This document shows positions 54,362 to 62,554 of a stretch of 64,000 nt of DNA, piece by piece. The DNA is from Pseudoruegeria sp. SHC-113 (GTDB lineage: Bacteria; Pseudomonadota; Alphaproteobacteria; Rhodobacterales; Rhodobacteraceae). The first letter of the stretch is position 1. Each line of letters starts with the position of its first letter. The position numbers and the translations under genes are program-made. The stretch is from positions 620,001-684,000 of the forward strand of contig NZ_JAHUBR010000001.1 of NCBI RefSeq assembly GCF_025376885.1. Reading direction: 5' to 3'. The notes beneath the pieces are model-generated. The model saw nothing but the letters and a program-made list of their open reading frames with translations. It searched no databases and was not told the origin of the DNA.

Positions 54362-54956
54362 GCCCACACGCCGCCGCTTTCTGGCCGGGCTGGGCGCGCT
54401 CGGTACCGCAGCACTGCTGCCCGGCGCAGGCCATGCGCTGAACGCGGGGCAGGCCGAAGCCCTTGTCGGCGCGCTGGTGAAGGACATCAACCGCATCATC
54501 AACTCCGGTAACTCCGAAAGCGCGATGTATGGCGATTTCGAACGTCTCTTCGCCAAATATGCCGACGTTCCGACCATCGCACGCTACACGCTGGGGGCGG
54601 ACGCCCGCAGCGCCTCCTCCGCCCAGCTGCGCGCCTATACGAGCGCCTTCCAGGGCTATATCTCGCGCAAATACGGCAAGCGCTTCCGCGAGTTCATCGG
54701 CGGGCGTCTCGAAGTGAACAGCGCCCGCGCGGTGAAGAACTTCTACGAGGTGAAAACCACCGCCTACCTGCGCGGTGAAGCGCCTTTCGAGGTAACGTTC
54801 CTCGTGTCCGACCGTTCCGGCAGCACAAAGTTCTTCAACATCTTCATCGAAGGGGTGAACATGTTGCTGACCGAGCGCTCCGAGATCGGCGCCATGCTGG
54901 ATCGCCGCCGGGGCAACCTCGACCAACTCACAGCAGACCTGCGCAAGCTGCCCTGA
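54303..54956 (+). CDS. mlaC: MlaC-like phospholipid-binding protein, Tat signal
   Basis: 217 aa. Twin-arginine-like signal RRRFLAGLGALGTAALLPGA ending at GHAL, then the MlaC/Ttg2D domain: ALVKDINRIINSGNSES, RYTLGADARSASSAQLRAYT, YISRKYGKRFREFIGGR and a C-terminal IFIEGVNMLLTERSEIGAMLDR. It shuttles phospholipid across the periplasm for MlaA. ATG 54303 has AGGAG 7 nt upstream and overlaps mlaA by 59 nt. Its first 23 residues are read from the same repeat DNA as the mlaA tail. Confidence 0.87.
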   Translation: MPIPTQTHMPIPTRIPTPTEPTRRRFLAGLGALGTAALLPGAGHALNAGQAEALVGALVKDINRIINSGNSESAMYGDFERLFAKYADVPTIARYTLGADARSASSAQLRAYTSAFQGYISRKYGKRFREFIGGRLEVNSARAVKNFYEVKTTAYLRGEAPFEVTFLVSDRSGSTKFFNIFIEGVNMLLTERSEIGAMLDRRRGNLDQLTADLRKLP

Positions 54957-55145
54957 TTTTGGGCCCCTTCATCTTGGCTGAAATATCCCGGGGGTCTGGG
55001 GGCTGGCCCCCAGTCTTTCCTGTGTCTGGGGGCTGGTCCCCAGCCTGACCGCCTTGGTGGTAAGGGCGAAGGGGGAGGGGGGCTCTGCCCCCCGCCGCCC
55101 TTGCGGGCGACTCCCCCCGAGGTATTTGACGCGAGAGGAATGGGG
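54957..55145. repeat. rearranged copy of dispersed repeat A
   Basis: The left part (54961-55013) matches the right part of the 27126 repeat (GGGGCCC, CATCTT, ATATCCCGGGGGT). The right part (55076-55143) matches its left part (GGGGGCTCTGCCCCC, CTCCCCCCGAGGTATTT). In between, the unit GTCTGGGGGCTGG-CCCCAG occurs twice (54995 and 55025). It lies between convergent mlaC and the PBP1A gene. Confidence 0.65.
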
Positions 55146-55150
55146 CTGTG

Positions 55151-57343
55151 TCAGTTGCCGCCGAGGATGGTGCCCAGCACTTCGAGGATCACCTGTTCGG
55201 CCACGTTTGCCGGGTTCTGCTTGCGTTTTTGCTGCTGGGCGACGGCCGGGGCTTTGGCGGGGGCGCTGGGCACGATCATCGGCAGCGGGCTGACGGGGAC
55301 ACCTTCATGGACCCGTACCATGGTTTCGCGCCAGATTTCTGCCGGTAGACCACCGCCGGTGACTCCGGTGAGAGGGGTGTTGTCGTCATAGCCCATCCAG
55401 ATCCCGGCCACGTAATCGGCGGTGAAGCCGATGAACCAGGCGTCGCGCGCCGATTGGGAGGTGCCGGTCTTGCCGGCGGCCGGGCGCTCGCCGAGGCGGG
55501 CGCGTTGCCCGGTGCCCTGTTCGATGACCTTGTTCATCATGTAGATGAGCCCGCCGGCGGCGGTTTCGGAGATCACCCGTTCGCCCATGCCGCCATCCTG
55601 ACCGGAGAGCGGCGCATCGTCGCCCTGCAGGCGCAGTTCCATGATGCCGTAGGGCTCCACGCTGCGACCGCCGTTCAGGATGCCCGCATAGGCACCCGTC
55701 ATCTCGATCAGGGTGGTTTCGGAGGTGCCGAGCGCGATGGCGGGGCCGGGGGCGAGATCGTTCTCAAGGCCGAAATCCCGTGCCACGGTGCTCACGTTCT
55801 CCCGCCCGACCGCTTCGGACAGGCGGACGGTGGAGGTGTTGAGCGATTTCGCCAGCGATTCGGTGAGTGTGACCTCGCCGTAGAACTCGCGGCTGTAGTT
55901 CTTGGGCGACCACGCGCCTGAGCCCGGCACGTTGATCGTGAGCGGTGCGTCGAGGATCGTGTCGAGCGGGGTGTAGCCGAGATCCAGCGCGGCGGCATAG
56001 ACGAAGGGTTTGAAGGCCGAGCCCGTCTGGCGCAGGGCTTGCGTGGCGCGGTTGAAGGCACCGGAGACCTTCGTCTTGCGCCCGCCCACCATGGCGCGCA
56101 CCGCGCCATCGGCGCTCATGATCACGATGGCGGCTTCTGCCTTGGAGCCTTCGCGCACCTTCTCTTCGAAGATGTACTGCAGTGCGCCTTCCGCGGCTTT
56201 CTGGATGCGCTGATCGAAGGTGGTGCGGATGATCACGTCTTCGGTGGTGTCGCGGGTCAGGAAGGAGGGGCCGGAATCCATCACCCAATCGGCGAAATAG
56301 CCGCCTGCGCGGGCTTGCGCGGCGTCGGAGAGCTCCGCCGGGTGGGTGCGGGCGTAGTCGGCCTCGGCGACGCTCAGGTAGCCCTGATCCTGCATCAGCC
56401 CGACGATGACATTGGCGCGGTCCTGCGAGCGCTGCAGGTTGTTGGTGGGGGCAAAGCGGCTGGGCGCTGTCAGCAACCCGGCGAGCATCGCGGCTTCGGC
56501 GGCGTCCACCTCGTTGGCGGATTTGCCGAAGTAGCGCTGGCTGGCGGCCTCGAACCCGCGCGAGCCTGCGCCGAGGTAGGCGCGGTTCAGGTAGATGGTA
56601 AGGATTTCATCCTTGGAGTATTTCGCCTCCATCGCCATGGCGTAGATGGCTTCCTTCACCTTGCGGGCGATGGTGCCGCGGCGGCATTCGCTTTCGTATT
56701 CCGCCTCGGTCTGGCCGGACTCCGGATCATAGGGCGTGCCGAAGCAGAGAAGCTTGGCCGTTTGCTGGGTGATGGTGGAACCGCCGTGGCCCGAGAGCGG
56801 GCCGCGCCCTTCGCGCATGTTGATTCGCATCGCCCCGGCCACGCCGCGCGGGCTGATGCCGAAATGGCGGTAGAAGCGTTTGTCCTCGGTGGCGATCACC
56901 GCGTTCTTGAGGTGTGGAGAGACCGTATCGGCGGTGATCACCCCGCCGAACTGATCGCCGCGCCAGGCAAAGACCTGGCCGTCCCGATCCAGCAGCGTGA
57001 CGGAGCCGCGGGTGCGCCCGTCCACGAGATCGCGCGCGTCGGGCAGGCTGGCATAGTAATAGGCTATGCCAAGGCCGATCAGCATCACCAACACAGCCGT
57101 GAACCGCCATGTGAAGCCCCAGATCAGCCGGAAGATCCAGGAGAAGATCCCGCCGAAGAAGGCGGCGATCGGGTTGCGGCGGCGTGCGGGCTTCTTCGCG
57201 CTTGTCTTGCGGCGTGCCGTGGCCTTGGGCTTGGCGGCCTTCTTCGGCGCAGCCTTGGGCTTGCCGCCCGCGGCTTTGCTGCCCGACGTGCCATAGCGCT
57301 TGTCCGCCACCAGGGGCGGGCGGGATTTGCCTGATCTGCTCAT
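55151..57343 (-). CDS. penicillin-binding protein 1A-type peptidoglycan synthase
   Basis: 730 aa. Basic Lys/Ala-rich cytoplasmic tail (about 1-75), one transmembrane helix (about 78-108), GT51 glycosyltransferase (ATEDKRFYRHFG, GHGGSTITQQTAKLL) and transpeptidase with TGSAFKPF (catalytic Ser), SLNTS and KTGTSQ. Bifunctional peptidoglycan synthase of the inner membrane. The Lys/Ala-rich tail is unusual in length. ATG 57343 chosen; it gives MSRSGKSRPPL, typical for Rhodobacterales. Confidence 0.93.
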   Translation of the reverse strand: MSRSGKSRPPLVADKRYGTSGSKAAGGKPKAAPKKAAKPKATARRKTSAKKPARRRNPIAAFFGGIFSWIFRLIWGFTWRFTAVLVMLIGLGIAYYYASLPDARDLVDGRTRGSVTLLDRDGQVFAWRGDQFGGVITADTVSPHLKNAVIATEDKRFYRHFGISPRGVAGAMRINMREGRGPLSGHGGSTITQQTAKLLCFGTPYDPESGQTEAEYESECRRGTIARKVKEAIYAMAMEAKYSKDEILTIYLNRAYLGAGSRGFEAASQRYFGKSANEVDAAEAAMLAGLLTAPSRFAPTNNLQRSQDRANVIVGLMQDQGYLSVAEADYARTHPAELSDAAQARAGGYFADWVMDSGPSFLTRDTTEDVIIRTTFDQRIQKAAEGALQYIFEEKVREGSKAEAAIVIMSADGAVRAMVGGRKTKVSGAFNRATQALRQTGSAFKPFVYAAALDLGYTPLDTILDAPLTINVPGSGAWSPKNYSREFYGEVTLTESLAKSLNTSTVRLSEAVGRENVSTVARDFGLENDLAPGPAIALGTSETTLIEMTGAYAGILNGGRSVEPYGIMELRLQGDDAPLSGQDGGMGERVISETAAGGLIYMMNKVIEQGTGQRARLGERPAAGKTGTSQSARDAWFIGFTADYVAGIWMGYDDNTPLTGVTGGGLPAEIWRETMVRVHEGVPVSPLPMIVPSAPAKAPAVAQQQKRKQNPANVAEQVILEVLGTILGGN

Positions 57344-57622
57344 GCGGCCCCTTCTGCGACCTGATGTGTTTTTCCGAAAGATACCCTGAAGCAATGGAAA
57401 TGTAGAGCGGCGAGTTCCTGCCGATTCGCATTTTCCTTTTTGCTTAATTATTAATCTTTACGCCCAATTTGTGCAAAAATTAGGCACATTGCCCCGCAGA
57501 TATGCAGCAGACCCCCTGACCTTTTGTTGATTACAGCCCCGAAGCCGCGCCTTCTGCCCTCGGTGCAATTGCAGGCGCGCCGGCCCTCACCGGCCCCGCC
57601 TGCCAACCGGAAGGGGAAGACA
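57344..57622. promoter_or_regulatory. glnK promoter region with inverted repeat
   Basis: 279 bp between divergent PBP1A and glnK. AT-rich segment around 57440-57490 contrasts with the high-GC surroundings. TGTGC-N9-GCACA at 57470-57488 is an inverted repeat that could be an NtrC-type or other operator for the PII gene. I do not see a convincing -24/-12 sigma-54 box. Confidence 0.4.
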
Positions 57623-57961
57623 GTGAAACTCATCATTGCAGCAATCAAGCCGTTCAAGCTCGAGGAGGTGCGCGAAGCGCTCACGTCCATCGGCGTTCGC
57701 GGCATGATGGTGACCGAGATCAAGGGCTTCGGCTCGCAGTCCGGCCACACCGAGATCTATCGCGGCGCGGAATACGCCGTGAACTTCGTGCCGAAAGTGA
57801 AACTGGAAATCGTCGTCAGCGCCGCCATGGCCGACCAAGTTGTCGAGACGATCCAGACCACCGCGAAAACCGACAAGATCGGCGACGGCAAGATTTTCGT
57901 CCTCGACGTGAACCAGGCGGTGCGCGTGCGGACAGGCGAGACCAACGAAGACGCGCTTTGA
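57623..57961 (+). CDS. glnK: PII nitrogen regulatory protein GlnK
   Basis: 112 aa with GTG start preceded by AAGGGGAAG. T-loop RGAEYAVNF with Tyr51 the uridylylation site, KPFKLEEVREAL, and the C-loop VLDVNQAVRVRTGE-NEDAL. It binds ATP/ADP and 2-oxoglutarate and gates the ammonium transporter. Followed by amtB 36 bp downstream, the classic glnK-amtB pair. Confidence 0.95.
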   Translation: MKLIIAAIKPFKLEEVREALTSIGVRGMMVTEIKGFGSQSGHTEIYRGAEYAVNFVPKVKLEIVVSAAMADQVVETIQTTAKTDKIGDGKIFVLDVNQAVRVRTGETNEDAL

Positions 57962-57997
57962 GCCGTCAATCGTAGCAGACAAGGGACTAAGAGACCG

Positions 57998-59317
57998 ATG
58001 AAATTGACGAAAACCCTCCTTCTGGCCGGTTCCATGGCCGCGCTGCCGGCGCTGGGCTTCGCCCAGGACGCCGCCGCCGCCCCGGACATCAACCCCTATA
58101 TCTTCACGACGCTGCTGTTCCTGATCGGCGGCTTCCTCGTGTTCTGGATGGCGGCGGGCTTTGCCATGCTCGAAGCCGGCCTCGTGCGCTCCAAGAACGT
58201 GACGATGCAGTTGATGAAGAACATCTCGCTCTTCTCCATCGCCGCCATCATGTACTGGCTGGTGGGCTTCAACCTAATGTACCCCGGCGACGGCTGGACC
58301 ATCCCGGGCCTGCTGGGCGCGCTCTTCGTGCCGACCTCGCTGGAGCCGGTGGGCCTTGATGCCGCCGATGCCGCGCTGGACTACGCCTCTGTCGGTTCGG
58401 ATTTCTTCTTCCAGCTGATGTTCTGCGCCACCACGGCCTCCATCGTGTCCGGTACGCTGGCCGAGCGCATTAAACTGTGGCCCTTCCTGATCTTCGTGGC
58501 CATCCTGACGGGCATCATCTACCCGATCGAGGCCTCCTGGCAGTGGGGCGGCGGCTTCCTGTCCGAAATGGGCTTCTCTGACTTCGCCGGCTCCACGCTG
58601 GTGCACGCTGCCGGTGGTTTTGCCGCTCTCGCAGGGGCCATCGTGCTTGGCCCGCGGATCGGCAAATACAAGGACGGCCGCACCGTGCCGATGCCGGGTT
58701 CCAACCTTGCCCTCGCCACGCTGGGTACGTTCATCCTGTGGCTCGGCTGGTTCGGCTTCAACGGCGGCTCGCAGCTGGCCATGGGCACCGTGGGTGACGT
58801 TACCGACGTGTCCCGTATCTTCGCCAACACCAACATGGCTGCCGCTGCCGGTGCTGTTGCCGCCCTGTTCATGACGCAGATCCTCTACAAGAAGCCGGAC
58901 CTCACCATGGTGCTCAACGGCGCTCTGGCTGGCCTCGTGTCCATCACCGCCGGCCCGCTCGATCCCTCGCTCTTCGGCGCGCTCTGGATCGGTGCCGTGG
59001 GTGGTATCATCGTGGTCTTCGTCGTGCCGATGCTCGACAAGTTCAAGATCGATGACGTTGTCGGCGCCATCCCGGTGCACCTCGTGGCCGGTTTCTGGGG
59101 CACGCTGGTTGTTCCGGTCTACACCGAAGGCACCTCCTTCGTGACCCAGATCATCGGCTTCGCAGCCATCGGCGCCTTCGTCTTCGTGGTGTCGCTGATC
59201 GTCTGGATCATCCTGAAGGGGATCATGGGCATCCGCGTCTCCGAAGAGGACGAGATCAACGGTCTCGACATGGCGGAACTGGGCATGGAAGCCTATCCCG
59301 ATTTCTCCAAAGGCTGA
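57998..59317 (+). CDS. amtB: ammonium transporter AmtB
   Basis: 439 aa. N-terminal signal peptide (MKLTKTLLLAGSMAALPALG), then eleven transmembrane helices. Family signatures: FFFQLMFCATTASIVSGTLAER, DFAGSTLVHAAGGFAALAGA and GFNGGSQLAMG. The conserved His pair is in LVHAAGG and VGAIPVHLVAGFWG. It takes up ammonium/ammonia through the inner membrane and is blocked by GlnK. A strong terminator follows at 59347-59372. Confidence 0.96.
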   Translation: MKLTKTLLLAGSMAALPALGFAQDAAAAPDINPYIFTTLLFLIGGFLVFWMAAGFAMLEAGLVRSKNVTMQLMKNISLFSIAAIMYWLVGFNLMYPGDGWTIPGLLGALFVPTSLEPVGLDAADAALDYASVGSDFFFQLMFCATTASIVSGTLAERIKLWPFLIFVAILTGIIYPIEASWQWGGGFLSEMGFSDFAGSTLVHAAGGFAALAGAIVLGPRIGKYKDGRTVPMPGSNLALATLGTFILWLGWFGFNGGSQLAMGTVGDVTDVSRIFANTNMAAAAGAVAALFMTQILYKKPDLTMVLNGALAGLVSITAGPLDPSLFGALWIGAVGGIIVVFVVPMLDKFKIDDVVGAIPVHLVAGFWGTLVVPVYTEGTSFVTQIIGFAAIGAFVFVVSLIVWIILKGIMGIRVSEEDEINGLDMAELGMEAYPDFSKG

Positions 59318-59346
59318 TCACCCTTCCTGTCAGTCTTTACACACTG

Positions 59347-59372
59347 CCCGGGCGTTCGCGCCCGGGTTTTTT
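59347..59372 (+). terminator. terminator after amtB
   Basis: Perfect stem CCCGGGCG / CGCCCGGG with a stable TTCG tetraloop followed by six T, 30 bp past the amtB stop. Confidence 0.9.
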
Positions 59373-59386
59373 GTTTGGGAAACAGA

Positions 59387-59446
59387 TTTTTGCGAGGCTC
59401 TGCCTCGCGCTCCGAGGTATTTGGAGCGAGAGGAAGGGGGCCCCGT
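59387..59446. repeat. short copy of dispersed repeat A
   Basis: Contains GCGAGGCTCTGCCTCGC, CTCCGAGGTATTTGGAGCGAGAGGAA and GGGGGCCCC, a compact version of the repeat elements at 27126, 34388 and 54957. It lies between the amtB terminator and the minus-strand LysR gene's end. Confidence 0.55.
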
Positions 59447-60358
59447 TCAGGGCCTGCGGCCTGCGCGCAGAAGGGCGGAGAGCTGATCGTAGAGCAGATC
59501 GTAGGTGAGCCGGATGCGGCGGCTGGTGTGCAATTCACGGTGGGTGGTGAGCCAGATCGGCACCGGGATCGGGGCCATGTCGGGGAAGACGGATTCCAGG
59601 CCGCCGCAGGCCTCGGCGACACGGCGCTCCATTGGCATGATGCCGAGCCCGTGGCGCACCATCTCCCAGCCGGCGATGCCGCTGGTGGAGGTGAGGCGGA
59701 CGTTTTCTTCACTTAAGGTAACCCCTTGCGCGGCAAAGATGGCCCGCATCTGGGCGCTGTCGCCGATGCTCACGAGCCGCGCCTGTTCGAGGGTGGCGTT
59801 TGTGAGGGGGCGGCCGAGGCTGTCGAGGTAGGCGGGGGTGGCGTAGACGAAGGCTTCGGAATCGGGCAGGCGGCGGGCGATCAGGTCGGGCTGTTCGGGG
59901 CGCACGTGGCGGATGGCGATATCGGCCTCGCGGCGCAGCAGATCGGAAAGCGCGTTTTCGGCGACGACGGTGATCTCGATCCCCGGCGCGCTCTGCTGGA
60001 TCGCATGCAGCAGCGGCGGCAGGATATAAGCGGCGAAGACATCGGTGCAGGAGATCGCGACGCGCCCTTCCACCGCCTGCGACTGGCCCGAGGCCGCCAG
60101 CGAGATGCGGCTCGCCGCTTCGCCCATGGCGCGCACGTGGTCCAGCAGTTCAAGGCCGGACGGTGTGAGGGTGAGCGCCTTGCCGGTGCGTTCAAACAGC
60201 ACCACGCCGAGGCTTTCCTCCAGCGCGGCGACCTGCCGGCCCAGCGTGGGCTGGGTCTGCCCCAGCGCGCGGGCCGCCGCCGAGAGCGAGCCCTCCTCCA
60301 CCGTGGCGAGGAAGGCGCGGATCTGGTTCCAGTCAAAGGAGATGGCCTGCCAATTCAT
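59447..60358 (-). CDS. LysR-family transcriptional regulator
   Basis: 303 aa. Winged helix: FLATVEEGSLSAAARALGQTQ, then LGRQVAALEESLGVVLFERTG, and a substrate-binding domain with EITVVAENALSDLLRREADIAIRHVRPEQPDL (partly). Start 60358 was chosen as the usual LysR N-terminus. Divergent from the methyltransferase at 60510, with 150 bp between starts. That gene may be its target. Confidence 0.9.
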   Translation of the reverse strand: MNWQAISFDWNQIRAFLATVEEGSLSAAARALGQTQPTLGRQVAALEESLGVVLFERTGKALTLTPSGLELLDHVRAMGEAASRISLAASGQSQAVEGRVAISCTDVFAAYILPPLLHAIQQSAPGIEITVVAENALSDLLRREADIAIRHVRPEQPDLIARRLPDSEAFVYATPAYLDSLGRPLTNATLEQARLVSIGDSAQMRAIFAAQGVTLSEENVRLTSTSGIAGWEMVRHGLGIMPMERRVAEACGGLESVFPDMAPIPVPIWLTTHRELHTSRRIRLTYDLLYDQLSALLRAGRRP

Positions 60359-60509
60359 CTCCAAGTGATAGGCGCTTGATCCCCTGCGGAGCAAGGGCGC
60401 GCGGCGCGGCGGGGCCATGCATATACGCATGAGCTGGCAACGGATTTCGCCGATGGGCGTAAGTCGCAGTGGGCGCTATCTTTGCCTCCAACAGAGACAG
60501 GAGAGAGCC

Positions 60510-61133
60510 ATGGCCGACGCCAGCCAGTTCTGGGATGCGCTTTCGGAGCGCTACAGCAAGAGCCCGATCAAGGATATGCCCGCCTATGAGGCGACTCTCG
60601 CCCGCACCCGTGCCTATCTGGGCGCGCAGGACAAGGTGCTGGAGCTGGGCTGCGGCACCGCCTCCACTGCCCTGCTGCTGGCCGGGCAGGTTGCGGAGTA
60701 TACCGCGAGCGATTTCTCCCACGGGATGGTGGAGATCGGCCGGGCCAAGGCCGCACAGGCGGGGGTGCGCAACCTGCGCCACCTGCAGGCGGCGATCCCG
60801 GATGCGCAATTCGCGGATGCCGCCTATGACACGGTGCTGGCCTTTAACCTGCTGCATCTGCTCCCGGATCTCCCGGCATCGCTGGCCGATGTGCACCGGA
60901 TCCTGAAGCCGGGCGGGCATTTCATTTCGAAAAGCGTCTGCCTTGGGGGGGCGTGGTATCTGAAACCCGTGATCAGCGCCATGCGGGCGGTGGGCAAGGC
61001 CCCCTATGTGGCCTTCCTGACGCCCGAGGAGGTGGAGGCTGCCATTTCGGCGGCTGGCTTCGAGATCATCGAGCGCGGGGATTACCCGAAGAAGCGCACA
61101 CCCAGCCGTTTCGTGGTGGCGCGGAAGCTTTAG
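60510..61133 (+). CDS. class I SAM-dependent methyltransferase
   Basis: 207 aa. Motif I VLELGCGTASTALLLAG, motif II TASDFSHGM, motif IV YDTVLAFNLLHLLPD and a late RILKPGGHFISKS, all of the Methyltransf_25/11 family. Function unknown. ATG 60510 has GGAGAGA upstream. Its stop overlaps the aminotransferase stop by 2-3 bp (convergent). Confidence 0.88.
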   Translation: MADASQFWDALSERYSKSPIKDMPAYEATLARTRAYLGAQDKVLELGCGTASTALLLAGQVAEYTASDFSHGMVEIGRAKAAQAGVRNLRHLQAAIPDAQFADAAYDTVLAFNLLHLLPDLPASLADVHRILKPGGHFISKSVCLGGAWYLKPVISAMRAVGKAPYVAFLTPEEVEAAISAAGFEIIERGDYPKKRTPSRFVVARKL

Positions 61134-62347
61134 GCGGCCACCAGCGCCGCGCGCAGCACTTTGCCGAGCCGCTGCATGCCGGTCTCGATCTTCTCCGGCG
61201 TGGCGCGGGAGAAGCTCAGGCGCAGGGTGTTGCGGCCGGAGCCGTCGGCGAAGAAAGCTCCGCCGGGCACGAAGGCGATGCGCTCCTGCTCAAGCGCCTG
61301 TTTCAGCAGCTCTGCTGCGTCCATCCCGCGCGGCAGGGTGAGCCAGACGAACATGCCGCCTTCAGGATCGGACCACGTGACGCCCTCCGGCATATGCGCC
61401 GTGAGCGCGGCGAGCATGGCGGCGCAGCGGGTGGCGTAGGTGTCGCGCAGCATTTCGGTGTGTTCGGCGTAGATCGTCTGCGCCACCTCTGCGACGGCCA
61501 TCTGGTTGAGCGTGGCCGAATGCAGGTCGGCGGCCTGTTTCATTAGCACCAGCCGCGCGATGACGGCCTGCGGGGCGCAGACCCAGCCGACGCGTAAGCC
61601 CGGCGAGAGCGTTTTGGAGAAGCTGCCGCAATAGATCGTGCGCGCGGCTTCGATGCTGCCTGAACGGGCCACATCAAGGCTCAGGATTGGTGGGATCGCC
61701 TCGCCCCGGTAGCGCAGGGCCTGATAGGCGGCGTCTTCAAGGAGGGGGATGTCCAGCGCTTCTGCCAGATCCAGCAGGCTTTCGCGCTCGCGCAGAGAGA
61801 GGGTTTCGCCCGTTGGGTTGGCGAAATCGGCGGAGACATAGGCAAATTTCACCGTGCTTCCCGCAGCTTCGGCGGCCTGCCGATAGGCCTCCGCGCCGCG
61901 GTTGCCGCCGGGGGTGAGCTGATCGTAGCGCGGCTCATAGGCGTTGAAGGCGCCGAGCGCGCCAAGGTAGGTGGGCCAGCCCAGAAGCGCCGTGTCGCCG
62001 GGGGAGAGCAGCAGCTTGCCGAGGTAATCCAGCGCCTGCTGGCTGCCAGAGGTGATCAGGATGTTCTCGCGCGTGCAGGGCACGCCGATGCGGCCCATCT
62101 CGCCCGCGATCCAATCACGCAGGGGCCTGTGGCCCTCGGAGACAGAATATTGCAGCGCCGCAGACGCACCGGTGGCGAAGATCTTCTCAAAGGCCGCCCG
62201 GAAGGCTTCCGCCGGAAACAGCGCCGGATCGGGGATGCCGCCCGCGAAGGAGATCACTTCGGGCTGATCCAGCAGCTTCAGAAGCTCGCGGATCTCGCTG
62301 GCCTTCATGCGGCCCATCCGGCTTGCAAATACGCTGTGCCACTCCAT
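61130..62347 (-). CDS. PLP-dependent aminotransferase (LysN/MocR-like type I)
   Basis: 405 aa fold-type I aminotransferase. Typical segments ISFAGGIPDPALFP, LQYSVSEGHRPLRDWIA, ILITSGSQQALDYLGKLLL, DFANPTGETLS and the PLP-lysine motif YCGSFSKTLSPGLRVGW. It resembles 2-aminoadipate and related aminotransferases. The exact substrate is not clear. ATG 62347 has GGGAGG upstream. No fused GntR domain, so it is not a MocR regulator. Confidence 0.9.
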   Translation of the reverse strand: MEWHSVFASRMGRMKASEIRELLKLLDQPEVISFAGGIPDPALFPAEAFRAAFEKIFATGASAALQYSVSEGHRPLRDWIAGEMGRIGVPCTRENILITSGSQQALDYLGKLLLSPGDTALLGWPTYLGALGAFNAYEPRYDQLTPGGNRGAEAYRQAAEAAGSTVKFAYVSADFANPTGETLSLRERESLLDLAEALDIPLLEDAAYQALRYRGEAIPPILSLDVARSGSIEAARTIYCGSFSKTLSPGLRVGWVCAPQAVIARLVLMKQAADLHSATLNQMAVAEVAQTIYAEHTEMLRDTYATRCAAMLAALTAHMPEGVTWSDPEGGMFVWLTLPRGMDAAELLKQALEQERIAFVPGGAFFADGSGRNTLRLSFSRATPEKIETGMQRLGKVLRAALVAA

Positions 62348-62554
62348 CAGAGCCTCCCTTGGCGATGCGATCGGGCAAACGCTCGCATGGGGATGCATTT
62401 ACGTCAATATAGCTGACATAAATCGTGATCGCGACGGAAAGCGCCTGAAAGCGTGCAGGCGAAGGGCCACGAGGGCCACTGCCGCCTTGACAACCCGCCC
62501 CGCCTCATATGTACCGGCGCCCAACCATACAGACACGCCCGGGAAGGGAGCATC
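62348..62554. other. upstream region of aspS and of the aminotransferase
   Basis: 207 bp between divergent genes. It contains an AT-richer stretch at 62398-62435 that probably holds both promoters. No other structure seen. Confidence 0.4.
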
